DNA from: Actinobacteria bacterium Ga0077560
Lineage (GTDB): Bacteria > Actinomycetota > Thermoleophilia > Miltoncostaeales > Miltoncostaeaceae
Direction of reading: 5' to 3'
DNA length: 46,345 nucleotides
Assembly: GCA_001464275.1 (NCBI GenBank)
Contig: LNFL01000128.1
Coordinates: 1 to 46,345, forward strand
In this document: positions 1 to 8,687 of the stretch, piece after piece
Numbering within the stretch: the stretch's first letter is position 1
Layout: every line of letters starts with the position of its first letter
Notes under the pieces: generated by a model
Database searches by the model: none
Told to the model about the DNA's origin: nothing
Seen by the model: the letters and a program-made list of their open reading frames with translations, nothing else
Program-made: the position numbers and the translations under genes

Positions 1-732
1 TACGAGCGGTTCATGGGGCGGTACTCGCGACCGCTCGCATCGCTGTTCGCCGACTTCGCCCGCATCGCTCCGGGATTGACGGTGCTGGATGTGGGCTGCG
101 GGTCCGGCGCGCTCACCGACGAGCTCATCGCGCGGGTGGGCGAGCCCGGGGTGAGCGCGGCCGACCCATCCGGGCCGCTCGTGGATGCGGTGCGTGCGCG
201 CCACCCCCGGGCCGACGTGCGGAACGGCTCGGCCGAGGACCTGCCGTTCCGCGACGGTGAGTTCGACGCGGCCCTGGCGCAGCTGGTCGTGCACTTCATG
301 ACCGACCCGGTGGCGGGTCTGCGCGAGATGGCCCGGGTGACCCGCCGGCACGGCACGGTGGCCGCGTGCGTCTGGGACCACGCCGGGCGCAACGGACCGC
401 TGGCCGCCTTCTGGGAGGCGGCGCGCCGCATCGACCCGGGGGTGCGCGACGAGGGGGAGCTCGCCGGCACCCGCGAGGGCGACCTGACGCGCCTCATGAC
501 CGCGGCCGGCCTGACCCACGTGCACGAGGAACCCCTGACCGTGCGCGTGACCCACGGGACGTTCGAGGAATGGTGGGAGCCCTACACGCTGGGAGTCGGC
601 CCGTCCGGCGTCTATGCGGCGTCGCTCGATGAAGACCGGCGGGCGGCGCTGCGCGAGGCGTGCCGCGAGCTCCTGCCGCCCGCGCCGTTCACCGTCTCGG
701 GAACGGCCTGGGCGGCGCGGGGAACGGCCTAG
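1..732 (+). CDS. class I SAM-dependent methyltransferase (5' end outside window)
   Basis: The reading frame is open from the first base (Y-E-R-F-M-G-R-Y-S), and this Y-x-R-F-M-G-R-Y-S block normally lies several residues after the start in UbiE/MenG-like methyltransferases, so the true start is upstream. The glycine-rich SAM loop VLDVGCGSGALTDEL is complete (motif I), followed by an acidic D-P-S strand (motif II) and a DLPFRDGEFDAALAQLVVHF motif IV/post-motif region. The C-terminal half is an alpha/beta substrate-cap region of no recognisable specificity. The substrate cannot be named from the sequence. The stop codon lies inside a perfect hairpin (721-742). Confidence 0.85.
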   Translation, partial: YERFMGRYSRPLASLFADFARIAPGLTVLDVGCGSGALTDELIARVGEPGVSAADPSGPLVDAVRARHPRADVRNGSAEDLPFRDGEFDAALAQLVVHFMTDPVAGLREMARVTRRHGTVAACVWDHAGRNGPLAAFWEAARRIDPGVRDEGELAGTREGDLTRLMTAAGLTHVHEEPLTVRVTHGTFEEWWEPYTLGVGPSGVYAASLDEDRRAALREACRELLPPAPFTVSGTAWAARGTA

Positions 733-763
733 CCGCCGTTCCCCCCGGGCCGTTCGCCCGGGG
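721..763 (+). terminator. tandem GC hairpins after the methyltransferase
   Basis: Two adjacent perfect stem-loops are visible. The first has arms GGAACGGC (721-728) and GCCGTTCC (735-742) and contains the TAG stop. The second has arms CCCCGGGC (743-750) and GCCCGGGG (756-763). There is no U-tract. Hairpins without U-tracts are common at gene ends in GC-rich actinobacteria, so termination is a reasonable inference. Confidence 0.5.
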
Positions 764-860
764 CCGCTGATCACGGTTGATGAGGGCGATCGCCTCCGTC
801 TCAGTCGTCCGGTGAGTTGAAGCCCTTCGCCGTGCTCGCGAACCGCAGGAAGGCGATGTG

Positions 861-1271
861 TTACCTCGACATCTCGGCAACGGCCTGGTCCATGCTCCGC
901 TCGAGGCTCCGCCAGCTCGGGTGGACACGCCGGCCGTTGCCGACGCAGTACTCGATGACGCCCGCCCAATCGGCGACGTAGTCGGACATCTGCCACTCCA
1001 GTCCGGCGAAGTCCGGGCTGGGCAGCAGGGCGCGGGGGTTCTTGCGCGCCACGTCGATGGTGAGGGCCACCGCCCGCCGCGTCCCGGCCGAGACGGGCCG
1101 GCTGACGCCGCCGCAGTCCTGGCGGGCCACGAGCTGCGCCTCGTTCTCGACGGCCCCGAAGACGGCGCGGGCGTCGCCGTCGGAAACCCGGGGGGCTCCG
1201 CCGCATCCTGAGGCGAGCAGGGCCGCCCCGATGAGCGCACCCACGGCGCCCGCACCACCGAAGCTCCACAT
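861..1271 (-). CDS. small lipoprotein of unknown function
   Basis: From the ATG at 1271 the product is 136 residues and begins with a hydrophobic stretch ending in L-L-A-S-G-C, a clear lipobox, so the mature protein is probably lipid-anchored outside the membrane. In-frame starts further upstream (GTG at 1364, ATG at 1331 and 1313) would put a long non-hydrophobic leader before the signal peptide, and the first would run into the LacI promoter, so 1271 is preferred. The mature part is short, with two cysteines (D-C-G-G and E-Y-C-V-G) that could form a disulfide. No family was recognised. It is divergent from the LacI-type gene, and the double operator lies between them, so shared regulation is possible. 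Confidence 0.6.
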   Translation of the reverse strand: MWSFGGAGAVGALIGAALLASGCGGAPRVSDGDARAVFGAVENEAQLVARQDCGGVSRPVSAGTRRAVALTIDVARKNPRALLPSPDFAGLEWQMSDYVADWAGVIEYCVGNGRRVHPSWRSLERSMDQAVAEMSR

Positions 1272-1357
1272 GAGGCCGGACGATAGGCCCGTGCGCCCGA
1301 CGAGGGGGCCCATCCGGTTCCCCGCGGCCATCGCCGGAGAAAACACGTGGGTGCGGA

Positions 1358-1387
1358 TTGACACGAACTCCCGACCGGGCGTAGGTT
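1358..1387 (+). promoter_or_regulatory. sigma-70-type promoter of the LacI/ABC sugar operon
   Basis: TTGACA at 1358-1363 (a perfect -35), an 18-nt spacer and TAGGTT at 1382-1387 (-10). The predicted transcription start is near 1394, inside the 36-bp operator palindrome. The same -10 and spacer length occur at 34889-34918, which supports this as the local promoter type. Confidence 0.75.
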
Positions 1388-1419
1388 GGAACCGCTTCCA
1401 TTTGGAAGCGGTTCCAACC
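1384..1419. promoter_or_regulatory. 36-bp perfect palindrome: paired LacI-family operators
   Basis: Arms of 17 bp (1384-1400 and 1403-1419) are exact reverse complements around a 2-nt centre. Each arm holds a near-palindromic 14-mer with a central CG, TGGAACCGCTTCCA (1387-1400) and TGGAAGCGGTTCCA (1403-1416), the layout of LacI/GalR-family operators. The element overlaps the -10 box and the predicted start site and ends 16 bases before the regulator gene, so repression by blocking polymerase and autoregulation are the natural reading. Confidence 0.8.
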
Positions 1420-1435
1420 GGAGGGCGACTGGCGG

Positions 1436-2470
1436 ATGACGACGATCCGGGACGTTGCGGAGCGGGCCGGCGTGGGCATCGGGACGGTGTCCCGGGTCCT
1501 CAACGGCTCGCAGGGCGTGAGCAACCGCACACGGGAGCGCGTCGAGCGTGCGATCGCCGCGCTCGGCTACCGCCCCAGTCCCGCGGCGCGGGCCCTGTCC
1601 CGAGGGCGCGCGTCCACGATCGCCGTCACCGCCCCCTTCCTCACCCGCCCGTCGGTGGTCGAGCGCATCCGCGGCGTGGTCGCCGGCCTCGACGCCTCCG
1701 AGTACGACCTGAGCCTGGCGACGGTGGAGACCCCCGAGCAGCGGCAGCGCCGCATCGTCGGCCTGTGCCAGCGCGACCGGGCGGACGGCGCCATCCTCAT
1801 CTCGATCCCGCCGACGCCGGACGAGCTGGAGACGCTCCGCACCGTCGGCGTGCCGGTGGTGGTGGTCGACGCGGTCACCGAGGGCCTTCCCTGCATCACG
1901 ATCGACAACATCCTGGGCGGGCGGATGGCCACCGAGCACCTGCTCGAGCTCGGCCACACCCGCATCGCCTTCCTGGGGGACGCGCCGGACGCCCGGTTCG
2001 CCTTCACCTCCAGCGACGACCGCCGCGCCGGATACCTCGCCGCCCTCGCCGACGCCGGCGTGGACGCCGACCCGGACCTGGTCGTGAGCGGCGAGCACTC
2101 GCGGGAGGCCGCCGCCGAGCTGGCCGGGCGGCTGCTGGACCGCCCCGCGCCGCCCACCGCCATCTTCACCGCCTCCGACACCCAGGCCCTGGGCGTCCTG
2201 GAGGCGGCCCGCGCCCGGGACCTGGAGGTGCCGGGCCAGCTCTCGGTCGTCGGCTTCGACGACATCGAGATCGCATCGTTCGTGGGGCTCACCACCGTGC
2301 GGCAGCCCCTCTACGAGACCGGCCGGCGCGCCGCCGAGCTGCTGCTCGCCGTGCTGGAGGGCACCGGACCCCGCACCGGTGCCCGCATCGACATCCCACT
2401 GACACTCGTGCCGCGGCTCACCACCGGCCGGCCGCGCACGCGGGCAACCCGACGACGGCCGGCGCACTGA
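1436..2470 (+). CDS. LacI-family transcriptional regulator
   Basis: This 344-residue protein has the standard LacI architecture. An N-terminal helix-turn-helix at residues 3-22 (T-I-R-D-V-A-E-R-A-G-V-G-I-G-T-V-S-R-V-L) and the hinge helix region (Y-R-P-S-P-A-A-R-A-L) are followed by a periplasmic-binding-protein-like effector domain (N-lobe about 60-160, C-lobe about 160-330) with the usual F-D-D-I-E-I-A-S motif. The start ATG follows GGAGG at 1420-1424. It is the first gene after the double operator and is followed 75 bp later by the sugar-binding protein gene, with no second operator visible in that gap. It therefore most likely represses its own operon and is relieved by the imported sugar or a derivative. 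The C-terminal tail is Arg-rich and probably disordered. Confidence 0.95.
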   Translation: MTTIRDVAERAGVGIGTVSRVLNGSQGVSNRTRERVERAIAALGYRPSPAARALSRGRASTIAVTAPFLTRPSVVERIRGVVAGLDASEYDLSLATVETPEQRQRRIVGLCQRDRADGAILISIPPTPDELETLRTVGVPVVVVDAVTEGLPCITIDNILGGRMATEHLLELGHTRIAFLGDAPDARFAFTSSDDRRAGYLAALADAGVDADPDLVVSGEHSREAAAELAGRLLDRPAPPTAIFTASDTQALGVLEAARARDLEVPGQLSVVGFDDIEIASFVGLTTVRQPLYETGRRAAELLLAVLEGTGPRTGARIDIPLTLVPRLTTGRPRTRATRRRPAH

Positions 2471-2545
2471 CCCCCGCGGCAGGCGGCGCATGCGCCGGAC
2501 GCGGATTCACAGACACACATACCTTCAGGGGACGGAGGTTCGACG

Positions 2546-3886
2546 ATGAGAAGGATTCGGAGCAAGCGCGTGGCCCTCATGGCCGGCGCCCTGGCCGCGG
2601 CGGCCATCGTGGCCGGCTGCGGCGGCGGTGACGACGACACGGGTGACGCGGCGGCCAGCGGCGGAGCCTGCGACGGGCAGGTCGAGTCGGGCACGAACAT
2701 CACCGTGCAGTGGCACCAGGGCGCCGAGGCCGAGGTGAAGGCCGTCGAGAAGATGGTCGCCGACTTCAACGCGAGCCAGAGCGACGTGAAGGCCGAGCTC
2801 AAGCTCGTCCCGGAGGCCGACTACGCCACCAGCCTCGCCGGCCAGGCGGACTCCGACAGCGTCCCGGACGTCGTCGACACCGACGCCTCCAAGGCCTTCC
2901 GGTACGCGTGGTCGGAAGATCTGCAGCCCATCACCAACTGCATCCCCGAGGCCGTCAAGTCGGACCTCCTGCCGTCCATCGTGCGGCAGGGCACGTACGC
3001 CGGCCAGATCTGGGCCGTCGGCATGTTCGACTCGGGCCTCGGCATGTACACCACCAAGAGCGCCCTCAAGAAGGCCGGCCTCACCGCGCCGACCCTCGAC
3101 GACCCGTGGACCGCCGCGGAGTTCACCGACGCGCTCAAGAAGTTCAAGGCCGCCGGCTTCTCCAAGCCCCTGGACCTGAAGAAGAACTACGGGCAGGGCG
3201 AGTGGTACGCCTACGGCTTCGCGCCCATCGTGTGGTCGTCCGGCGGCAACCTGCTGAGCGAGGACAACAGCACCGCCGAGGGCCAGCTCAACGCCCCGTC
3301 GGTGGTGCAGGGCCTCACGACCTTCCAGTCCTGGTTCAAGGACGGGCTGGTGGGCGACAACGCCGACGACACCGACTTCGTGTCCGGCAAGGCCGCCGTC
3401 AGCTGGGTGGGCCACTGGATGTACAACCCGTACAAGGAGAAGTTCGGCAACGACCTGGTCGTCGTGCCGCTGCCCGACTTCGGCTCCGGCGTGAAGACCG
3501 GCCAGGGCTCGTGGCAGTGGGGCGTCGGCGCCGGCACGGCCGACCCGGACGCCGCCTGGCGCTTCATCGAGTTCACCCTGCAGCCCGAGCAGCAGAAGGC
3601 CATCGCCGCGGCATCCGGCGGCATCCCGGCCCGGACGTCCGTGGCCGACGCCGACCCCAAGTTCGCCGAGGGCGGCGACCTGCGCCTCTTCGTCGACCAG
3701 CACGCGAGCGGCGTCTCGGTGCCGCGTCCCACCACCCCCGCCTACGACACGGTGTCCAACGCCTTCAACCAGGCGATCCAGGACATCATCGACGGGGCCG
3801 ACGTGAAGGGCTCGCTCGACAAGGCCGTCGAGACCATCGATCAGGACATCGAGGACAACGGGGGCTACCCCGACCCCGGCACCTGA
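2546..3886 (+). CDS. sugar ABC transporter substrate-binding lipoprotein
   Basis: A 446-residue family 1 extracellular solute-binding protein. The N-terminus has basic residues, a hydrophobic core and the lipobox I-V-A-G-C with the lipidated Cys at 25, followed by an acidic Gly/Asp linker. The body shows the MalE/UgpB-like pattern, an early V-Q-W-H-Q strand and a late W-Q-W-G-V-G-A-G-T strand and hinge with aromatic residues suited to stacking on sugars. A GGACGGAGG Shine-Dalgarno sequence precedes the ATG. It heads the transporter part of the operon and is separated from the first permease by an 85-bp gap containing a strong stem-loop. The specificity is probably a fructoside or sucrose-type oligosaccharide, inferred only from the GH32-like enzyme in the operon. 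Confidence 0.93.
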   Translation: MRRIRSKRVALMAGALAAAAIVAGCGGGDDDTGDAAASGGACDGQVESGTNITVQWHQGAEAEVKAVEKMVADFNASQSDVKAELKLVPEADYATSLAGQADSDSVPDVVDTDASKAFRYAWSEDLQPITNCIPEAVKSDLLPSIVRQGTYAGQIWAVGMFDSGLGMYTTKSALKKAGLTAPTLDDPWTAAEFTDALKKFKAAGFSKPLDLKKNYGQGEWYAYGFAPIVWSSGGNLLSEDNSTAEGQLNAPSVVQGLTTFQSWFKDGLVGDNADDTDFVSGKAAVSWVGHWMYNPYKEKFGNDLVVVPLPDFGSGVKTGQGSWQWGVGAGTADPDAAWRFIEFTLQPEQQKAIAAASGGIPARTSVADADPKFAEGGDLRLFVDQHASGVSVPRPTTPAYDTVSNAFNQAIQDIIDGADVKGSLDKAVETIDQDIEDNGGYPDPGT

Positions 3887-3898
3887 TCCACGGGCGCG

Positions 3899-3933
3899 CG
3901 GCCGGGGACGCAGCCCCCCTACGTCCCCGGCCG
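3899..3933 (+). promoter_or_regulatory. intercistronic stem-loop between binding protein and permeases
   Basis: Perfect 12-bp arms CGGCCGGGGACG (3899-3910) and CGTCCCCGGCCG (3922-3933) with an 11-nt loop. It sits directly after the binding-protein gene and before the first permease. In maltose-type operons such hairpins protect the upstream mRNA or attenuate downstream transcription, giving more binding protein than permease. That role is inferred here. Confidence 0.55.
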
Positions 3934-3971
3934 CCGCGCAGCACCTCCAACGTCATCCTCACGGAGGGGAC

Positions 3972-4889
3972 ATGACCACTCGCGCGCTCGGCGTACGGAG
4001 TCGCCTGCGCGGCGGACGGCTCGGCAACGAGCTCTGGGGCATTCTCTACACGCTCCCCGGCCTCATCCTGCTGGGGATCTTCCTGATCGCCCCGTTCGTG
4101 CTCGCGATCTACCTGTCGTTCACGAACCAGCGGCTCGCCTCACCGCTCCCGGTGGAGTGGGTGGGGTTCGACAACTACTCGCGCATCCTGGGCGACTCCG
4201 ACTTCTGGAACGCCTTCAAGAACAACATGATCTTCGCGGCCGTCGTGGTGCCGGTGCAGACCGCGCTGGCGCTGTGGATGGCCACGCTCGTGAACCAGAA
4301 GCTCCGTGGCGTGAAGGCCTACCGGGCCATCTACTTCCTGCCGGTGGTCACGGTGCTCACCGTCACCGCGGTGGTGTGGTTCCTGCTGTTCTCGCCCGAC
4401 AGCGGCCTGGTGAACGGGTTCCTCGACCTCGTCACCTTCGGGACCGTCCAGCCGGGCTGGTTGGACAGCACGTCCACCGCGCTGCTGGCGATCATCATCA
4501 TGTCGGTCTGGCAGGGCGCCGGCTTCCAGATGATCATCCTGCTGGCCGGCCTGCAGGACATCCCGCAGGAGCTCTATGAGGCGGCGTCCATCGACGGCGC
4601 CACCAAGCGGCAGCAGTTCCTGTACGTGACCCTGCCGCAGCTGCGGAACACCCTGATCTTCGTCATCACGGTGACGCTGATCCTCGCGTTCCGGCTCTTC
4701 GACCAGGTGTGGGCCACCACCCGCGGCGGCCCGCTGGGCGCCACCGACACCATGATGGTGCAGCTGGTGAACACCGGCTACGAGCGCAAGCTCATCGCCC
4801 AGGCGTCCGCCATCGCCGTCGTCTTCTTCGTGGTGGTGCTCACCCTCACCCTCATCCAGCGGGTGCTGCTGAAGGAGAACAGGGACTGA
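3972..4889 (+). CDS. sugar ABC transporter permease, MalF/UgpA type
   Basis: A 305-residue inner-membrane permease with six predicted transmembrane helices. The first is G-I-L-Y-T-L-P-G-L-I-L-L-G-I-F-L, typical of this family. The cytoplasmic EAA loop that couples to the ATPase is intact (Q-E-L-Y-E-A-A-S-I-D-G-A at roughly residues 198-209). The start ATG follows GGAGGGG. The stop overlaps the start of the second permease (TGATG at 4887-4891), indicating translational coupling. It forms the translocation pore with the next gene product. Confidence 0.93.
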   Translation: MTTRALGVRSRLRGGRLGNELWGILYTLPGLILLGIFLIAPFVLAIYLSFTNQRLASPLPVEWVGFDNYSRILGDSDFWNAFKNNMIFAAVVVPVQTALALWMATLVNQKLRGVKAYRAIYFLPVVTVLTVTAVVWFLLFSPDSGLVNGFLDLVTFGTVQPGWLDSTSTALLAIIIMSVWQGAGFQMIILLAGLQDIPQELYEAASIDGATKRQQFLYVTLPQLRNTLIFVITVTLILAFRLFDQVWATTRGGPLGATDTMMVQLVNTGYERKLIAQASAIAVVFFVVVLTLTLIQRVLLKENRD

Positions 4890-5772
4890 TGGCCACCACC
4901 GCACCCACCGAGCCCGCGCGCGGCGCCGAGGCGCCGGGCGGCAAGCGCATCACGGAGCGCAGGTGGCCGCGCTACACGGCCCTCACGGTGCTCGCCGCGT
5001 TCTTCCTGTTCCCCCTGCTGTTCATGTTCGCGGGGGCCTTCAAGCCCGACAACACGGTCCTGGCCGACGGGGACACCCTGCGGGCCTTCTGGCCCTTCCC
5101 GTTCTCGTTCGAGAACTTCGGCGACGCGATCGACCGCGCCAGCTTCCCGACGCTGTTCCAGAACTCGGTGATCATCAGCGTGGTCACCGTCGCCCTGGGG
5201 CTCGTCGTGAACTCGATGGCCGGCTACGCGCTGGCCCGGCTGCCGTTCAAGCTGGGCAAGGGCTTCCTGCTGGGGGTCATCGCCCTCACCATCATCCCGT
5301 TCCAGGCCGTGGCGATCCCGCTGCTGTTCATGGTGTCGGAGTGGGGATGGCGCGACACCCTGTACGTGCAGATCCTGCCGTTCATCGCGCAGCCGCTGTT
5401 CATCTACCTGTTCTACTCGTTCTTCCTCGCCATCCCGAAGAGCTCGAGGAGGCGGCCCGCATCGACGGGTGCGGCCCGGTGCGCACGTTCCTGCAGGTGG
5501 TGCTGCCGCTGGCCAAGCCCGCCTTCGCCACCGTCGGCATCCTGCACTTCCTGCAGATCTGGGGCGAGCTGCTGTGGCCGGTGCTGGTCACCACCGACGA
5601 GAGCGTGCGGCCGCTGCCGCTCGGCATGTCGGTGTTCCGAACCCAGCCGCCGATCCAATGGGGCGACATCATGGCCTACGCGACCATGACGTCCATCCCG
5701 CTGCTGATCGTGTTCTTCCTGTTCCAGCGGTGGTTCATCCAGAGTGTGGCGCGTTCCGGACTGAAGGGCTGA
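4889..5772 (+). pseudogene. second sugar ABC permease (MalG/UgpE type) with a frameshift in the EAA motif
   Basis: From the ATG at 4889 the frame encodes a normal N-terminus, helices and periplasmic loops up to F-F-L-A-I-P-K near 5440. It then leaves frame, and the correct continuation E-L-E-E-A-A-R-I-D-G to S-G-L-K-G at 5772 is in the next frame. Restoring one G in the AAGAGCTCGAG stretch (about 5438-5444) gives the expected I-P-K-E-L-E-E-A-A-R-I-D-G. The lesion falls exactly in the EAA loop that contacts the ATPase. Read in the first frame, translation continues as a basic non-homologous tail to 5689. Either this is a sequencing or assembly error, which the otherwise intact operon makes likely, or transport is inactivated. 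About 295 residues when corrected, normal for the family. Confidence 0.85.
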
Positions 5773-5782
5773 CGGAGGACAC

Positions 5783-6739
5783 GTGCTGCGACTCCCCGAC
5801 GATTGGCTGTGGGACTTCTGGCTCGCGCGCAGCGGGCCGGAGTACCACGTGATGTACCTCAAGGCGCCCAGGTCGCTGGGCGATCCGGAGCTCCGCCACG
5901 CGCGGGCGACGGTGGGCCACGCGGTGTCGCGCGACCTCACGAACTGGACGGTCCTGGGGGACGCGCTCCTGCCGGGGCCGCCCGGGGCGTGGGACGACCG
6001 CGCAGTGTGGACGGGCAGCATCATCCGGGCCGGTGAGCGCTGGTGGTGCTTCTACACCGGCACCCGCCTCGGCGAGGACGGGCTCATCCAGCGCGTGGGC
6101 GCGGCCGTCTCGGACGACATGGTGCGCTGGGAGAAGCACCCGGCGAACCCGCTCATGGAGCTCGACCCGGCACGCTACGAGGAGCTCGACCTGTCCGCCT
6201 GGCACGACCAGGCGTGGCGCGACCCGTGGGTGATGGCCCGCAACGGCCACTACGAGGCGCTGCTCACCGCGCGGGCGGCCACCGGCCCGGCGGACGCCCG
6301 CGGCGTGGTCGCGCGCTGCGCGTCGCCCGACCTGGTGCGCTGGGAGGTCGGCGACCCGCTGCGCATCGAGCCGGCCGGCCAGTACGGCCACCTGGAGGTG
6401 CCGCAGCTCATCGCGCTGGAGGGCCGCTGGTACCTGCTGTTCTGCACCGCGGCCGACACCCACAGCGCGGCCTGGCGTGCCCGCACCGGCGCCACGCCGC
6501 GCACCGGCACCTACTACGCGGTGGCCGACGACCCCTCGGGGCCGTTCCGGCTCGTCGACGGCGACCCGCTGGGCCCCGGCGACGGCACCACCACCTACGC
6601 GGGACGCATCGTGGAGACCGATGCCGGGCCGCGCTTCCTGGCATGGCGTCTCCACGACAGCACCGGTTCATTCGCGGGGGAGCTGATCGACCCGATCCCG
6701 GTCGGCATCGCCCCCGACGGCACCCTCAGGCTCGGCTGA
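5783..6739 (+). CDS. intracellular clan GH-J (GH32-like) glycoside hydrolase
   Basis: A 318-residue protein with no signal peptide and the motif series of five-bladed beta-propeller beta-fructosidases. Candidate nucleophile Asp11 is in W-L-W-D-F-W near the N-terminus. There is a D-R-A-V-W-T-G-S strand (about 72-79), the transition-state stabiliser R-D-P at 146-148, and candidate acid/base Glu205 in H-L-E-V-P-Q. It is shorter than secreted invertases because the C-terminal beta-sandwich is missing. The GTG start follows GGAGG at 5774-5778. Its place between permease and ATPase genes of a LacI-controlled importer says it cleaves the imported sugar in the cytosol. Fructoside (sucrose or short fructan) hydrolysis is the best guess, but GH68- or GH43-like activity cannot be excluded. 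Confidence 0.8.
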   Translation: MLRLPDDWLWDFWLARSGPEYHVMYLKAPRSLGDPELRHARATVGHAVSRDLTNWTVLGDALLPGPPGAWDDRAVWTGSIIRAGERWWCFYTGTRLGEDGLIQRVGAAVSDDMVRWEKHPANPLMELDPARYEELDLSAWHDQAWRDPWVMARNGHYEALLTARAATGPADARGVVARCASPDLVRWEVGDPLRIEPAGQYGHLEVPQLIALEGRWYLLFCTAADTHSAAWRARTGATPRTGTYYAVADDPSGPFRLVDGDPLGPGDGTTTYAGRIVETDAGPRFLAWRLHDSTGSFAGELIDPIPVGIAPDGTLRLG

Positions 6740-6753
6740 AAGGAGGGCCTTCG

Positions 6754-7938
<1,185 letters not shown>

Positions 7939-7960
7939 GCCGCGGCGGCCGCTCCGGCAG

Positions 7961-7984
7961 CGCCCCCGGGTGATCCCGGGGGCG
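7961..7984 (+). terminator. terminator hairpin of the sugar operon
   Basis: Perfect 10-bp arms CGCCCCCGGG (7961-7970) and CCCGGGGGCG (7975-7984) with a TGAT tetraloop, 22 bases after the ATPase stop codon. No U-tract. Confidence 0.65.
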
Positions 7985-8046
7985 GTGCCCCGATCCGGAT
8001 CACGTCGCCAGTCCCGGCGACGGCCGCGGCGCGGACGGGGCCGCTC

Positions 8047-8098
8047 CCTCACCCCGTGGTGAGGAGATCGCTGTGGGACGTGTGGGGAAATCCCCACA
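8047..8098. promoter_or_regulatory. two inverted repeats upstream of a small membrane protein gene
   Basis: CCTCACC/GGTGAGG (8047-8053 and 8058-8064) and TGTGGGGA/TCCCCACA (8081-8088 and 8091-8098) are perfect dyads in the 285-bp gap before 8224. The second, with a 2-nt centre, looks more like a protein-binding site than an RNA hairpin. No regulator can be assigned. Confidence 0.35.
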
Positions 8099-8223
8099 GT
8101 CCCCGGAGCACGGCGGACGAGACCATCCGCAACGGATGCGCGATCCGCCACTCGACGGCTCGTGCCTTCGCATATCGCCCGGCCCCTCGGGGTCCGGGAG
8201 GGGGACGACGAAGGAGCTCGCGG

Positions 8224-8466
8224 ATGGGCTCGGGGACAAGCCTCCTCATCCTGCTCTTCGCGCTGTTCATGGTGGTGCGCGCGCTCGGGGTGGTCGCCCA
8301 GGCGCTCGCTCAGGCGATCGCGGCGCTGGTGCAGGCGATGGTCACGTTGGTGCTGGTCGCGGTCGTGCTGCTCGCCCTCATCACCGGCAACATCGGTGGG
8401 TGCGAGCCGTCCGGCCCGGGCGACGAGGGCCTGCAGGTCGTGGGGATCGGACCGATGCGCCGCTGA
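8224..8466 (+). CDS. small membrane protein of unknown function
   Basis: An 80-residue protein beginning M-G-S-G-T-S-L-L-I-L-L-F. Almost the whole of residues 5-57 is hydrophobic and alanine/valine/leucine-rich, enough for two transmembrane helices with an A-Q-A-L-A-Q-A-I-A amphipathic segment between them, then a short polar C-terminal tail. AAGGAG at 8211-8216 gives a good ribosome binding site for the ATG at 8224. The stop codon is inside a 14-bp perfect hairpin, which supports a real transcription unit. No family was recognised. Confidence 0.6.
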   Translation: MGSGTSLLILLFALFMVVRALGVVAQALAQAIAALVQAMVTLVLVAVVLLALITGNIGGCEPSGPGDEGLQVVGIGPMRR

Positions 8467-8486
8467 CCCTGCTCAGCGGCGCATCG
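8453..8486 (+). terminator. hairpin overlapping the stop of the small membrane protein
   Basis: Arms CGATGCGCCGCTGA (8453-8466) and TCAGCGGCGCATCG (8473-8486) pair perfectly over 14 bp with a 6-nt loop. The left arm is the last five codons including TGA. No U-tract. Confidence 0.6.
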
Positions 8487-8687
8487 ACGCCGGGGGTTCT
8501 CGCGCGCGACACGCAGCATCGGCGCCGACGATGGGCGCGCCCCCCCGGAGACGCGCGGCGCTGGGTTCCGGGCCACCCCCGCGAGACCCCGGGCATCGTC
8601 GTGGCGGCGCTCCGCACCCCTCACGTCGCCGCGGCCCGGGGTAGGCTTGTGATGCCGCATGCCAGTGCGGAGCGGGACGGGGGGAGC

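Noticed and set aside
1272-1364. Longer start (GTG at 1364) for the small lipoprotein
   Set aside because: It would overlap the -35 box of the LacI promoter and put 31 residues before an otherwise perfect lipoprotein signal.
689-2491. 600-codon open frame antisense to the lacI gene and its surroundings
   Set aside because: It runs opposite a convincing LacI gene, crosses its promoter and the small lipoprotein gene, and has a biased Gly/Arg/Ala composition with no domain. It is a GC-driven shadow.
2485-2496. GGCGCATGCGCC palindrome before the sugar-binding protein gene as a second operator
   Set aside because: It is only 12 bp, does not resemble the TGGAA..TTCCA sites, and such GC palindromes are common by chance here.
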